Origin: Bartonella sp. HY328
Lineage (GTDB): Bacteria > Pseudomonadota > Alphaproteobacteria > Rhizobiales > Rhizobiaceae
Reading direction: 5' to 3'
Assembly (NCBI RefSeq): GCF_025449335.1
Contig: NZ_CP104883.1
Location: forward strand, 246,001-310,000
Length of the DNA stretch: 64,000 nucleotides
Position 1 is the first letter of the stretch. Each line of letters opens with the position of its first letter. This document shows positions 18,487 through 28,353 of this stretch, piece by piece. The notes under the pieces are model-generated. The model searched no databases. It saw only the letters and a program-made list of their open reading frames with translations, and was not told where the DNA came from. The translations under genes were made by a program, and so were the position numbers.

Positions 18487-18856
18487 ATGATAATTCTTCT
18501 TTTTGTTCGTGGGATTGGAGAAAATAACCGTTAATTCGGTTAACGTTCGAACACAAGCGCAATACAGCTTTTTTTTCTTAAAAGAAAGAGGGCGAGCGCC
18601 GCTTAAGGTTCATAAACGAATTCATCCCAGAAAAGAATTATATTGGCTTGGGTGTTTCCATACATCATTTTATGCTTGTAATAAAGCAATTTTTTTCAAT
18701 ACTTGTTGTTAATCTATATTTTAAAGCCATTTTTCATACTTTTAGTAAAGCTTTGACCTTTTATTAGGATAAAAACAAGCTTATGTCTAAATGAAAATGT
18801 CAAGTTGATTGATTAAAAAATCTAGCAATGAATTAGTATTGAATAGGAGCCAAGCT
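18487..18856. other. Intergenic region between divergent typA and selD
   Basis: This 370-base gap must carry both promoters. A plus-strand frame at 18503-18712 has no recognisable product and no ribosome site, and I treat it as chance. The GTTAATTCGGTTAAC segment near typA is a short dyad. Confidence 0.4.
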
Positions 18857-19903
18857 ATGAGCGATCAAGCACTAAGCCTAACAAAACTAGCCCATGGTGG
18901 TGGTTGTGGTTGTAAATTGGCGCCGGCGGTTTTGCAAAAAATGCTGGTCAATCAACCAAAATTTGGGCCGTTTAATGGTCTTGTCGTTGGCAATGAAGCA
19001 AGCGATGATGCGGCAGTCTATGCGCTTGATGACAATAATCTTATCATTGCGACAACTGACTTTTTCATGCCAATGGTTGATGATCCTATTATGTTTGGAC
19101 GCATTGCTGGTGCCAATGCAATATCGGATATTTATGCTATGGGTGGGCGGCCATTAATGGCACTTGCCATTCTTGGTATGCCAATTGATAAATTATCTCC
19201 TCATAGTATTGCAAAGATTTTGCAAGGCGGGCAGGAAATAGCAGCCGAGGCCGGTATTGCGGTTGCTGGCGGTCATTCGATTGATTGTCCTGAGCCGGTT
19301 TATGGCCTTGCAGTGATTGGTAGTGCAACCCCTAAAACCTTGCGCCGTAATGATACGGCACGAGCTGGTGACACATTGCTTTTGTTAAAAGGCTTAGGGG
19401 TTGGTATTTATTCGGCTGCCTTTAAAAAAGCTGCGCTAAGTGATAGCAATTATAATGAAATGGTCCAATCCATGACCAAACTTAACACAATTGGTATGGA
19501 ACTTGCCAAAATGGATAGCGTTCATGCCATGACCGATGTGACCGGCTTTGGTATTCTTGGTCACGCCCTTGAAATGGCGCGAGGCTCTAACTTTGAATTG
19601 CGTTTGCACTTTGATAGGCTACCCTTTTTAAGTGATGCGTTAAAGCTTGCAAATGAAGGTTATATTACCGGAGCATCAAAGCGTAATTTTGATAGTTATG
19701 GCGATGCTATCCGTTTTGAAAAAGCCTTGAGCGATCATCAAAAAGCGCTGCTTACAGACCCGCAAACCTCTGGCGGTCTTTTGATCGCAGTAGCCCCAGA
19801 AAATGCCAAGGATGTTATGGCATTGGCTCTGTCGAGCGGTTATGAACGCGCTAGCATTATTGGTGAAGTGGTAGAAGGTAAGCCACAGATCGTTGTTTTA
19901 TAA
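18857..19903 (+). CDS. selD: Selenide, water dikinase (selenophosphate synthetase)
   Basis: ATG 18857 follows AGGAG, and the 348-residue product starts MSDQALSLTKLAHGGGCGCK. The C17 and K20 positions match the catalytic residues of E. coli SelD, so this is a cysteine rather than selenocysteine form. The AIR-synthase-like ATP-binding regions DDAAVYALDDN, TTDFFMPMVDDP and AGGHSIDCPEP are present. SelD makes selenophosphate from selenide and ATP for selenocysteine or 2-selenouridine. No selA, selB, selC or selU lies in this window, so the user of selenophosphate is unknown from here. Confidence 0.95.
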   Translation: MSDQALSLTKLAHGGGCGCKLAPAVLQKMLVNQPKFGPFNGLVVGNEASDDAAVYALDDNNLIIATTDFFMPMVDDPIMFGRIAGANAISDIYAMGGRPLMALAILGMPIDKLSPHSIAKILQGGQEIAAEAGIAVAGGHSIDCPEPVYGLAVIGSATPKTLRRNDTARAGDTLLLLKGLGVGIYSAAFKKAALSDSNYNEMVQSMTKLNTIGMELAKMDSVHAMTDVTGFGILGHALEMARGSNFELRLHFDRLPFLSDALKLANEGYITGASKRNFDSYGDAIRFEKALSDHQKALLTDPQTSGGLLIAVAPENAKDVMALALSSGYERASIIGEVVEGKPQIVVL

Positions 19904-19911
19904 ATATGTTC

Positions 19912-19950
19912 CACTCTTCATCACCTCATTGGCGATGAAGAGTGAAATTT
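19912..19950 (+). terminator. Rho-independent terminator after selD
   Basis: CACTCTTCATC and GATGAAGAGTG form a perfect 11-bp stem followed by AAATTTTT. It lies between convergent selD and the phosphodiesterase gene and may serve both. Confidence 0.7.
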
Positions 19951-19957
19951 TTGGCAT

Positions 19958-20779
19958 TTACCAAAAATCGGGCAAGGATTCTTGCAAACGTGGGCCAATG
20001 CGCACGGCAGCAATTTTTTCTGCTAAACCAGTGCGGTCAGATATTTCAACGGCTAATCCGCAAATTGTTGCAGGGCCAGAAGCAGGTTCATAGCGCCCAC
20101 GCGGCAATTTGGTTAAAAAGCGGTTTAAAGGTTCTTCCTTATCCATGCCAAGCGACGAGTCATAATCGCCGCACATGCCAGCATCCGACATATAGGCAGT
20201 GCCGCCATTTAAAATTTGCATATCAGCGGTTGGTACATGGGTATGAGTACCAACAACAACGCTGGCACGCCCATCAAGAAAATGACCAAAGCACTGCTTT
20301 TCGCTGGTTACTTCGGCATGGAAATCAAAAATAATTGCATCAGCCTGCTCACCAAGCGGGCAAGCGGAAACAATTTCCTCGGCTGATTTAAAAGGATCGT
20401 CAAGTTCTGGATGCATGAAAACGCGGCCCATAACATTGGAAACCAATACCCGTGCGCCATTTTTGGCAATGAATAGGCCTGAACCTTTGCCAGCTGTACC
20501 GCGCGGATAATTGGCTGGGCGCAAAAATCGCTCAGAGCGATTGGCATAAACAAGGGTTTCCTTTTGGTCAAAAGCATGATTGCCGGTTGTGACCACATCG
20601 GCACCCGCTTCAAGTGTTTCGAGATAAATTTTTTCGGTAATGCCAAAACCAGAAGCGGCATTTTCACCATTTACCACAACAAAATCAAGCTTATAATCAG
20701 AAATTAAACCAGGAAGGCGCTCATAAACAGCAGTGCGACCACACCGCCCCACCATGTCGCCCAGAAATAAAAATCGCAT
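19958..20779 (-). CDS. TIGR00282/YmdB-type metallophosphoesterase
   Basis: Starting at the ATG at 20779, the product has 273 residues beginning MRFLFLGDMVGRCGR. Metal-binding motifs are GDMVG, NGENAA, GNHAFDQ and the C-terminal GTHTHVPTAD. These fit the TIGR00282 family, whose Bacillus member YmdB hydrolyses 2',3'-cyclic nucleotides and affects biofilm decisions. In related Hyphomicrobiales the homologue often lies beside the 5-formyltetrahydrofolate cyclo-ligase gene; here that gene is 27 kb away. An upstream in-frame ATG at 20845 would add 22 residues without family support. Confidence 0.88.
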   Translation of the reverse strand: MRFLFLGDMVGRCGRTAVYERLPGLISDYKLDFVVVNGENAASGFGITEKIYLETLEAGADVVTTGNHAFDQKETLVYANRSERFLRPANYPRGTAGKGSGLFIAKNGARVLVSNVMGRVFMHPELDDPFKSAEEIVSACPLGEQADAIIFDFHAEVTSEKQCFGHFLDGRASVVVGTHTHVPTADMQILNGGTAYMSDAGMCGDYDSSLGMDKEEPLNRFLTKLPRGRYEPASGPATICGLAVEISDRTGLAEKIAAVRIGPRLQESLPDFW

Positions 20780-21054
20780 AGATACGCTTTCAAAGGTTAT
20801 TATAGCATTTCCAGCAAAGTTTTTTTCAACCTTACATTTGGACAATGCGCCAAAATAAATAAGTTAGAGCACGACATTGTTTTGACAATGAAAAGATGTG
20901 TTCCAAAATGCTTGAACATCTCTATAACTTATATTTCAGCTTTTTAAAAGTGCGCTTATAATCGGCAAATAAAGCTATGCAATATAAGGCATTGTCCTCC
21001 CCCCTAGGAAATTAACAAACATAACGCACTAACTCGATATTTTTTTATGAATAT

Positions 21055-22467
21055 CTATAATAAATCAAATTTATTTAATACTTTTTTTAAATCCTCACAT
21101 GATTTATTTATAAGGTTAGGTGTTAATGAAGCTATACCTAATAGTAAACCTTTTTGGCAATTTTTTTCTGCATACCATGGCGAAAGAGGGGAAGGTGCTA
21201 AGCCATAAGTTAAACACTCGTTTGAAATATCGATGTCATTGCAATGTGATTGGATAGGTAAAATTGCAGAAAGACCTGCTATGGATTGATTGCTAATCAA
21301 GGGGCTTAAATGTTTTATAATCATATCACGATTTGCAGCATATAAACGTTTTAAGCGTCGTAAATGACGTATGTAATGCCCTTGATGCATAAAATCTGCG
21401 ACTGTTAATTGTGTTGTGATGCTTGGCTGTGATGACAGACACATCGCTACCTCTGCGAATAAAGCAGCTTGTTGAAGCGGCGCGACCACAAAACCAATGC
21501 GAAGTGATGGTGTTAGTGTTTTACTGAATGACCCGATATGGATTACGCGACCCGTGCGGTCTAAAGAAGCAAGGGCAGGTGCAGCACGACCTTGTAATTG
21601 TAAGTCGCTTAGGTAGTCATCTTCAATAATCCAAGCTTGTGCTTGATTTGCCCAGTCCAGGATTTGTAAACGCCGATCTAAAGATAAGCTCATACCAAGA
21701 GGTGCTTGTTGTCCCGGTGTTATGATAGCCAGTTTTGCGTCTGGCGCTTTTATTATTCCCTCATCCACAAAAATACCTTGATTATCGACGCTAATCGGTT
21801 CAATTATTAGCCGTGCTAATTCTAATCCTCGGCGTGTTAATGGGTAACCAGGTTCTTCCACCCAGGCTTTTTTGTTCTCAAGTCCAAGTGCCATCAATAC
21901 CAAGCCAAGGCCACCTGAATAGCCACTAGTAATGATAATTTGGGTGGGGTTACATTGAATACCGCGTGTTATGGCAAGGTGACCTGCAATTTCGCTTCGT
22001 AGTTGGTACAAACCTCGTGGATCTGGATAGGCAGGTGCTTTTGCAAATTGATTGCGTGTCTGTTGCGCGCCAATGCGCGTAAATAAAGTGGCTGGAAAAG
22101 CATTTTTGGACGAAACACCTAGCTGAAAAGGAAGGGGGGCATATCCGCCCCTTTGCTGCTGAAGTGGTAATATAATTTCTTGTCTATGCTGGTCGTTATT
22201 TAGCATAGGTATTAAGGGCAGATCAGCTACAAGGGTACCTTTTGCTTTAGAAGACAAAATAAGCTGATCGGCGAGTAGTTTTTCATAAACCAGCCTTACC
22301 GTGCCACGAGATACACCTAATTGCGCGGCAAGATCGCGCCATGATGGTAGTCGCGATCCTTTAGGTAAGACACCATTATTTATTGCCATTTTAATAGCTC
22401 TATAAATTTGCTCGTTAAGCGTAAGCTTTAAATTTCGATCTAGCTTTAAGTCGATTAGGTGCAGCAT
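21055..22467 (-). CDS. MocR/PdxR-family regulator (GntR domain fused to aminotransferase fold)
   Basis: The 470-residue product starts with a GntR winged helix-turn-helix (about 1-75; LPSWRDLAAQLGVSRGTVRLVYEKL). A long class I aminotransferase-like domain follows. The expected PLP lysine is in HIGSFSKTLTPSLRIGF near residue 315, and the YPDPRGLYQLRSEIAGHL segment is typical. MocR proteins use PLP or an amino compound as effector to control a neighbouring operon, classically vitamin B6 or GABA metabolism. The gene is divergent from a secreted cupin gene 84 bases away, which is the likely target. No pdxST or gabT lies nearby, so the effector is unclear. Confidence 0.88.
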   Translation of the reverse strand: MLHLIDLKLDRNLKLTLNEQIYRAIKMAINNGVLPKGSRLPSWRDLAAQLGVSRGTVRLVYEKLLADQLILSSKAKGTLVADLPLIPMLNNDQHRQEIILPLQQQRGGYAPLPFQLGVSSKNAFPATLFTRIGAQQTRNQFAKAPAYPDPRGLYQLRSEIAGHLAITRGIQCNPTQIIITSGYSGGLGLVLMALGLENKKAWVEEPGYPLTRRGLELARLIIEPISVDNQGIFVDEGIIKAPDAKLAIITPGQQAPLGMSLSLDRRLQILDWANQAQAWIIEDDYLSDLQLQGRAAPALASLDRTGRVIHIGSFSKTLTPSLRIGFVVAPLQQAALFAEVAMCLSSQPSITTQLTVADFMHQGHYIRHLRRLKRLYAANRDMIIKHLSPLISNQSIAGLSAILPIQSHCNDIDISNECLTYGLAPSPLSPWYAEKNCQKGLLLGIASLTPNLINKSCEDLKKVLNKFDLL

Positions 22468-22551
22468 CTTGAGTGGTACATTCCTATTTGTCGTTTTTGG
22501 TGCTTTCTAAATTTTATATAAGTATTAGGTTAAGTATTAAGGAGAAATAAT

Positions 22552-22965
22552 ATGAACTTCAAATCTATTTTATTTGCAGCAATTGCAGCATTAACATTTT
22601 CTACAAGTGCATGGGCATTAAATCCTGGTGAAAAAATTGAACAAAATTTCAATCAACCAATTCCAAATGTACCAGGAAAATCACTTATTGCTTTAGAAGT
22701 TAGTTATGAACCAGGTGCAGAAACAGCGCCTCACTCACACCCAAATTCAAGTTTTATCTATGCATATGTTGTATCTGGCGAAATTGAATCACAAGTTAAT
22801 GGTGGCGAAGTACGAATTTACAAAGCCGGCGAAAGTTGGTCTGAAGCTCCTGGTTCAAACCATCAGATTAGTCGTAATGCGAGTAAAACAAAACCCGCAA
22901 AATTGCTCGCAGTGTTTGTTGTCGATAGTGATGAGAAATCACTGGTAAATGAAATGAAACATTAA
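22552..22965 (+). CDS. Secreted single-domain cupin protein
   Basis: The 137-residue product has a clear signal peptide (residues 1-22, ending TSAWA). A small beta-barrel follows with the cupin motif HSHPNSSFIYAYVVSGEIE and a second conserved strand pair around YKAGESWSEAPGSNHQISRN. The histidines could bind a metal ion. Periplasmic cupins of this size are common, but substrate and activity are not predictable. The start follows AAGGAG. It is transcribed away from the MocR-type regulator and ends in a very strong terminator, so it is probably a single-gene unit under that regulator. Confidence 0.85.
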   Translation: MNFKSILFAAIAALTFSTSAWALNPGEKIEQNFNQPIPNVPGKSLIALEVSYEPGAETAPHSHPNSSFIYAYVVSGEIESQVNGGEVRIYKAGESWSEAPGSNHQISRNASKTKPAKLLAVFVVDSDEKSLVNEMKH

Positions 22966-23032
22966 ATCATTTTGAGCGACGAAAAAATATTGTTTTACCC
23001 CCAATGGAAACAATAAAAACAAGCACAGTGAG

Positions 23033-23078
23033 CCAAATGGTGAGAAAGCATGATGCATTCTCACCATTTGGTTTTTTT
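23033..23078 (+). terminator. Strong terminator after the cupin gene
   Basis: CCAAATGGTGAGAA pairs almost perfectly with TTCTCACCATTTGG and runs into seven T. Confidence 0.93.
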
Positions 23079-23173
23079 GCATTTTTAGACAAGACAAATT
23101 TAATATGTCAAATTAATCGTAAGTTAAAAAAATTATAGTTTGCCAAATATATTGGTTTTTTAATACCAAATTT

Positions 23174-25057
23174 TTAACGTCGACTTCTTTTCTTACCACT
23201 ATTTTCGTCAAATAATGCTGCTAATTGCTCGGTAATGGCACCTGCTAACTCTTCTGCATCAACAATGGTAACAGCACGGCGATAATAACGGGTGACATCA
23301 TGGCCAATACCAATAGCAATAAGTTCGATTGGCGAGCGAGTTTCTATCTCCTCAATGACACCGCGCAAATGCTTTTCTAAAAAATTTGAGGGGTTGAGGG
23401 ATTGCGTTGAATCATCAACCGGAGCACCATCAGAAATCATCATCAAAATGCGTCGATGCTCGCTGCGGGCTAAAAGACGCTGATGCGCCCAAATAAGCGC
23501 TTCTCCATCAATATTTTCTTTTAGTAACCCCTCACGCATCATCAAGCCAAGGTTACGCCTTGCACGCCGCCACGGTGTGTCAGCACTTTTATAGATAATA
23601 TGGCGCAAATCATTTACACGGCCAGGATTGGTGGGTTTGCCACTTTGCAACCACGCCTCTCGCGATTGGCCGCCACGCCATGCTTTGGTCGTAAAGCCAA
23701 GTATTTCAACTTTAACGCCGCAGCGTTCTAAGGTGCGGGCAAGAATGTCAGCGCAAGTGGCAGCAACTGTAATTGGACGACCGCGCATAGAGCCAGAATT
23801 ATCTAAAAGTAGAGTAACCACCGTATCGCGAAATTCGGTATCACGCTCACGCTTAAAGGATAGAGGCTGGGCTGGGTCAATGACTAAGCGTGTCAAACGT
23901 GCCGTATCAAGATAACCTTCTTCAAGATCAAAATCCCATGCGCGATTTTGTGCCGCCATTAAGCGGCGCTGCAAACGGTTGGCAAGGCGGCCGACAATGC
24001 CTTGTAAATTAACTAATTGTTTGTCTAAATGGGCGCGTAGCCTTTCCAGCTCTTCCTCCTCACAAAGTTCCGTTGCTTCTGCAACATCATCAAATTCGTG
24101 AGTGAAAACTTTGTAATCCCCTAAATGCTCAAGGTCAGCCAAGGCATTTTGTGGCCTTTTAGTTTCACCTGGTTGCATTTCTGAGTCAAGATCTTCGGTT
24201 TCAGATGCTTGCTCATCAGAATAATCAGCGGCCTCCATTTCGCCGTCTTCAGTCTCTTCAGAGCCTTGTTCGGCATTTTCGCTTTCGCCGCTCTCAGCGT
24301 TTTCTGGATTATCAGCTTCGCCCTCCTGATCCTCTTCTGATTGGCTCTGATCTTCTTCATCACCATCTTCTTCAGGATTTGGATCGTCGCGTAATTCATC
24401 GCTAAGGTCCATGGCGGTTAGCATATCACGAATTGCTCGACCAAAAGCATTTTGATCATTGAGCTTATCGGTCAAATTTTCAAGATTTTTACCGGCGCGC
24501 GCTTCTACCCAGTCGCGCCAAAGATCAACCAATGGGCCAGCCTCAACCGGGGCTTTGCGGCCGGTTAGTTTTTCGCGCACCATTAAAGCAAGTGCTTCGG
24601 CAAGTGGCGCATCATCTTGGGATTCAAGGTCTTTGTAATTGGCACGGGCATAACGATCGCCAAGCATGGCATCAAGATTATCTGCCATACCATCCATCAT
24701 TCGCGCACCAATCGATTCAATACGCGCTTGCTCCACCGCATCGAAGATCGCGCGGGCATCATTTCCTTCAGGGGCTAATTTTGCATGAACAGAGGCATTA
24801 TGCCATGCTTTGCGCAATGACATAGAGTCGCCAAGGCCGCGTGTGATGTGAATATCATGCACTGTTGGACGGCGGGATAAATCGGGCAGCCGCGCGGTAT
24901 CACCACTTAAGGATGGGCGATCATTGGTGAAGGTCACATTCAGTTCATGGTCGGCGGCAACAGCGCGCATTGTTGCGCTAATTGCACGCTTAAATGGCTC
25001 ACTATCAACAGGCTTTGTCCTATTTTCGCGGCTATTATCTCCCAATGGTGCTGCCAT
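23174..25057 (-). CDS. cobT: Aerobic cobaltochelatase subunit CobT
   Basis: The 627-residue protein has the CobT layout. The N-terminal region holds FKRAISATMRAVAADHELNV, a very acidic low-complexity segment spans about 215-300, and a C-terminal von Willebrand A domain carries the MIDAS motif LLLDNSGSMRG (about 415-425). With CobS it forms the AAA+ chaperone-like complex that drives CobN to insert cobalt into hydrogenobyrinic acid a,c-diamide in the aerobic B12 route. cobS lies 91 bases upstream on the same strand. cobN and the other cob genes are not in the window. Confidence 0.95.
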   Translation of the reverse strand: MAAPLGDNSRENRTKPVDSEPFKRAISATMRAVAADHELNVTFTNDRPSLSGDTARLPDLSRRPTVHDIHITRGLGDSMSLRKAWHNASVHAKLAPEGNDARAIFDAVEQARIESIGARMMDGMADNLDAMLGDRYARANYKDLESQDDAPLAEALALMVREKLTGRKAPVEAGPLVDLWRDWVEARAGKNLENLTDKLNDQNAFGRAIRDMLTAMDLSDELRDDPNPEEDGDEEDQSQSEEDQEGEADNPENAESGESENAEQGSEETEDGEMEAADYSDEQASETEDLDSEMQPGETKRPQNALADLEHLGDYKVFTHEFDDVAEATELCEEEELERLRAHLDKQLVNLQGIVGRLANRLQRRLMAAQNRAWDFDLEEGYLDTARLTRLVIDPAQPLSFKRERDTEFRDTVVTLLLDNSGSMRGRPITVAATCADILARTLERCGVKVEILGFTTKAWRGGQSREAWLQSGKPTNPGRVNDLRHIIYKSADTPWRRARRNLGLMMREGLLKENIDGEALIWAHQRLLARSEHRRILMMISDGAPVDDSTQSLNPSNFLEKHLRGVIEEIETRSPIELIAIGIGHDVTRYYRRAVTIVDAEELAGAITEQLAALFDENSGKKRSRR

Positions 25058-25148
25058 GATTTTGCGCTTTTCTCTATTCTAAACAAAGGCTTATAAAGCT
25101 AAAATTTTAAGGGGCTTGGTTAAATAAGCCCCTTTGCCTATCACTGTT

Positions 25149-26138
25149 TTATGCAAAAACGGTATTGACGATCGAGTCTGGAAGCTCTTCGCCAAAGGCA
25201 CGTTGATAAAACTCCGCAACGATTGAGCGTTCAAGTTCATCACATTTGTTTAAGAAGGTGAGGCGGAAAGCAAAACCAATATCCTTGAAGATTTCAGCAT
25301 TTTCTGCCCAAGTAATAACCGTTCTAGGGCTCATCACTGTTGATAGATCACCATTGATAAAGGCTTGACGGGTAAGATCAGCAACGCGCACCATGCGGCT
25401 AATAATATCGCGGCCATCAGCTTGGGTTTTGAAATATTTAGCCTTTGCAAGAACAATGGCCACTTCATTATCATGGGGCAAATAATTCAAGGTAGTGACG
25501 ATTGACCAACGGTCCATTTGTGCCTGATTGATTTGCTGTGTACCGTGATAAAGACCGGTTGTATCGCCAAGGCCAACAGTATTTGCCGTTGCGAAAAGAC
25601 GAAATGCTGGATGGGGTGCAATGACGCGGCTTTGATCAAGCAAGGTCAAACGGCCAGAAGATTCAAGTACACGCTGGATAACAAACATCACATCAGGGCG
25701 ACCTGCATCATATTCATCAAAAACCAAGGCAACATTATGCTGGTATGCCCAAGGCAAGATACCATCTTTAAATTCGGTTATTTGTTTGCCATCTTTAACC
25801 ACAATGGCATCCTTACCGACAAGGTCAATACGGCTGACATGGCTATCAAGATTAATGCGCACGCAAGGCCAGTTAAGGCGAGCTGCGACCTGTTCAATGT
25901 GGGTAGATTTACCTGTGCCGTGATAGCCAGACACCATGACGCGGCGATTAAAGGCAAAACCAGCAAGAATAGCAAGGGTGGTTTGGCGATCAAAAAGATA
26001 ATCAGGATCACTTTGGGGCACATAATCATTGCCTTGTGAAAATGCTGGCACTTGCATATCTGTATCAATACCGAATACATCGCGGGCAGACACAGTAATG
26101 TCGGGCAAGTGCATGGTCGATTGATTATCCTCTTTCAT
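25149..26138 (-). CDS. cobS: Aerobic cobaltochelatase subunit CobS (AAA+ ATPase)
   Basis: The 329-residue MoxR-like AAA+ protein shows Walker A GYHGTGKST (about 95-103), Walker B ALVFDEYDAG and sensor FATANTVGLGDTTGLYHGTQ. It begins with the DITVSARDVFGIDTDMQVP segment characteristic of CobS. It assembles with CobT into a two-tiered ring that powers cobalt insertion by CobN. AGGAGG lies 12 bases before the ATG. The gene heads a cobS-cobT operon. A short AT-rich dyad at 26187-26214 lies about 50 bases upstream. Confidence 0.95.
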   Translation of the reverse strand: MKEDNQSTMHLPDITVSARDVFGIDTDMQVPAFSQGNDYVPQSDPDYLFDRQTTLAILAGFAFNRRVMVSGYHGTGKSTHIEQVAARLNWPCVRINLDSHVSRIDLVGKDAIVVKDGKQITEFKDGILPWAYQHNVALVFDEYDAGRPDVMFVIQRVLESSGRLTLLDQSRVIAPHPAFRLFATANTVGLGDTTGLYHGTQQINQAQMDRWSIVTTLNYLPHDNEVAIVLAKAKYFKTQADGRDIISRMVRVADLTRQAFINGDLSTVMSPRTVITWAENAEIFKDIGFAFRLTFLNKCDELERSIVAEFYQRAFGEELPDSIVNTVFA

Positions 26139-26520
26139 TCTCTTTAATGCCTCCTTGGGCGAAAAATGATTTTTCCGCTTTATGATAAATATAGTGTTTT
26201 AAAAAACTATATTTAGTTTCATCTGCAAAAATATTGCAATAATTTGCCTTTTAAAACGCTTTGTTTCAAGAAAAAAATTAAAAAAACAAAGCGAAAAGCC
26301 CATCATAATCTGTTGATAGGCAGTTTTTAGATTAACTGGTTATACCAGAGCAAGGCATAAACACAACGCAGAAAATGCCGCATTTGTTACAAATATGGCA
26401 TTTCATAGTTGGTGATACTAAGTTTTAAAAAGGGATATCACATTCAATGATTTATAACCATGTCTTATGGCTGCGTGTAATTGATAATTTGCAAATTTTT
26501 AGCCAAACATGCGGCTCAAA
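26139..26520. other. Gene-free region upstream of cobS
   Basis: It holds a perfect 9-bp dyad AAATATAGT / ACTATATTT (26187-26214) at the likely cobS promoter and a weaker AAATGCC / GGCATTT dyad near 26373-26404. No cobalamin-riboswitch features are visible and no gene is supported. Confidence 0.4.
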
Positions 26521-28353
26521 TTAAAATGGCAATAATATTGGCACAAGGATAAGTGTGACCAACATTGTTAATAAAGAAAAAGGCACACCAAATTTTACAA
26601 AGTCAATAAAGCGGAAATTACCCGGCCCTTGCACCAAAGCATTTACCGGTGATGATACTGGCGTCATAAAGGCGGTGGAAGCAGCAAGTGCAACCGTCAT
26701 GGCGAAGGGTAAGGGCGACACACCCATTTGCTGAGCAAGGCTAATGGCAACAGGTGCCATAAGAACAGCCGTTGCCGTATTCGATATGAACAGCCCCAAT
26801 ATAGCTGTGACAATAAATAAGCTTGCTAGAATAAGGCGCGGCTCGCCTTGACCTGCAAGCGAAAGCACAAAATCAGTTGCTAAAGTAATACCGCCGGTTT
26901 TTTGTAAAGCCAGTGAGAAAGGCAACATGCCTGCAATTAAAACAAGACTTTGCCAATGGATAGAGCGATAGGCCGCATCAAAATCAATACAACGTGTTAA
27001 TCCTAAAAATAGACAAACCAGCAAAGCTGCCAATACATTTGGAATAATACCGCTAACCATTAAAGCAATCATCAAGCCAAGGCCGATAAGCGCATAGGGC
27101 GCGCGGGTAGGGGCTGGTGTTGCATCATCAATTTCTTCAGGTAAATCTAAAACAACTATATCATTGCCGTAGTTAGTAAGGCGGCGAATATTGCGCCATG
27201 GCCCAATTACCAGTAAAATATCACCCATTTTAAACGCTATGTCAGCAACGCTATCACTTACGGCTTTGTTGGCGCGTTTCATGCCAACAATGGAAAGGTC
27301 AAAACGCTTTCTAAATTTAACGCTGGCTGCGGTTTCATTAATTAAAGCCGAGCTTGCCGGTATCATAATTTGTGCCATGCCAAGTTGCTGGGTACTATCG
27401 GCAAAATAACCACTAGCAAGCCGCATTTGTTCAAGCTTATAGGCACCGCAAAGACTGGCTACCGTCTCATTTTCTGGCATATTGACAACATCAAGCAGCA
27501 AAATATCATCTTGCAATAAAAGTGTATCAGGGCGCGGTGTGACCAATTTTTTGGTAAGACCAGAGGTGCGCTCAATCGCCAAAATATTAACACCATTAGC
27601 TTGGCGTAGATCGAGTTCCTCCAATGTTTTGCGAATAAGTGGCGAGTTTTTTAAAATTTTGATCCGCGCTTCACGTTGATAAAGCTGATATTCTTCAACC
27701 CAATCGGCAATATGCGGGCGCTGGTGGGTTGATTTTGTCTTTTGTTCTGTTCCTAAAAATTTACGGATAAGGAACATATATAAAATGGCAAGGATCAAGA
27801 GTGGCAACCCAAAAGGCGTAAAAGAAAAGAAACTAAACGTTGGAAGGTTATGGCGAACAAGTTCACTTTGGACGACAAGATTAGGTGGTGTGGCAACAAG
27901 GGTTAGCATACCACTTAATAAGGCTGCATAGCTTAGTGGCATCATCAAGCGGCCAGCAGCTAAATGGGTTTGTTTCGCGATGCGCAAAACAACCGGAATA
28001 AAAATAGCAACAACACCGGTCGAGCTCATAAAAGCGCCAACACCTGCCACAGCCACCATTAAAAATATGAGCAGTTGATTTTCATTAGAGTTTGATTTTT
28101 TGAGCAACCAATCGCCAATATATTGAACGATGCCCGTGCGCGCTAATGCTTCACCAACCACAAAAAGCAAGGCAATAAGGATAACTGCAGAATCTGAAAA
28201 GCCCGATAGTGCCTCGTTGACCGTTAATATACCGCTTAATGGCAAGGCGCAAATCATAATAAGTGCCACTGCATCCATGCGCGGCTTATTGAGCGCAAAC
28301 ATAACAACTGCAAGAGCTAGTAAAATAAGGACAATGCTTAAATCTTGGCTCAT
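26521..28353 (-). CDS. SLC13-family permease with two central TrkA-C (RCK) domains
   Basis: ATG 28353 gives 610 residues. About six membrane helices come first, then a cytoplasmic region (about 210-400) with two TrkA-C-like modules, including RKTLEELDLRQANGVNILAIER and RKRFDLSIVGMKR...FKMGDILLVIGP. A second set of helices follows, with SNTATAVLMAPVAISLAQQMG and AASTAFMTPVSSPVNALV. This is the SLC13/DASS layout with inserted TrkA-C domains, found in bacterial sulfate, dicarboxylate or tellurite-linked permeases. The substrate cannot be told from sequence. It stands alone on the minus strand. An upstream in-frame ATG at 28386 adds 11 unsupported residues. Confidence 0.85.
   Translation of the reverse strand: MSQDLSIVLILLALAVVMFALNKPRMDAVALIMICALPLSGILTVNEALSGFSDSAVILIALLFVVGEALARTGIVQYIGDWLLKKSNSNENQLLIFLMVAVAGVGAFMSSTGVVAIFIPVVLRIAKQTHLAAGRLMMPLSYAALLSGMLTLVATPPNLVVQSELVRHNLPTFSFFSFTPFGLPLLILAILYMFLIRKFLGTEQKTKSTHQRPHIADWVEEYQLYQREARIKILKNSPLIRKTLEELDLRQANGVNILAIERTSGLTKKLVTPRPDTLLLQDDILLLDVVNMPENETVASLCGAYKLEQMRLASGYFADSTQQLGMAQIMIPASSALINETAASVKFRKRFDLSIVGMKRANKAVSDSVADIAFKMGDILLVIGPWRNIRRLTNYGNDIVVLDLPEEIDDATPAPTRAPYALIGLGLMIALMVSGIIPNVLAALLVCLFLGLTRCIDFDAAYRSIHWQSLVLIAGMLPFSLALQKTGGITLATDFVLSLAGQGEPRLILASLFIVTAILGLFISNTATAVLMAPVAISLAQQMGVSPLPFAMTVALAASTAFMTPVSSPVNALVQGPGNFRFIDFVKFGVPFSLLTMLVTLILVPILLPF

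Noticed and set aside
18503..18712. Possible 69-residue gene between typA and selD
   Set aside because: It begins in the typA promoter region, lacks an SD sequence and reads as low-complexity AT-rich translation.
26139..26520. Cobalamin riboswitch in front of cobS
   Set aside because: The conserved B12-box elements were not found; only a short AT-rich dyad is present.
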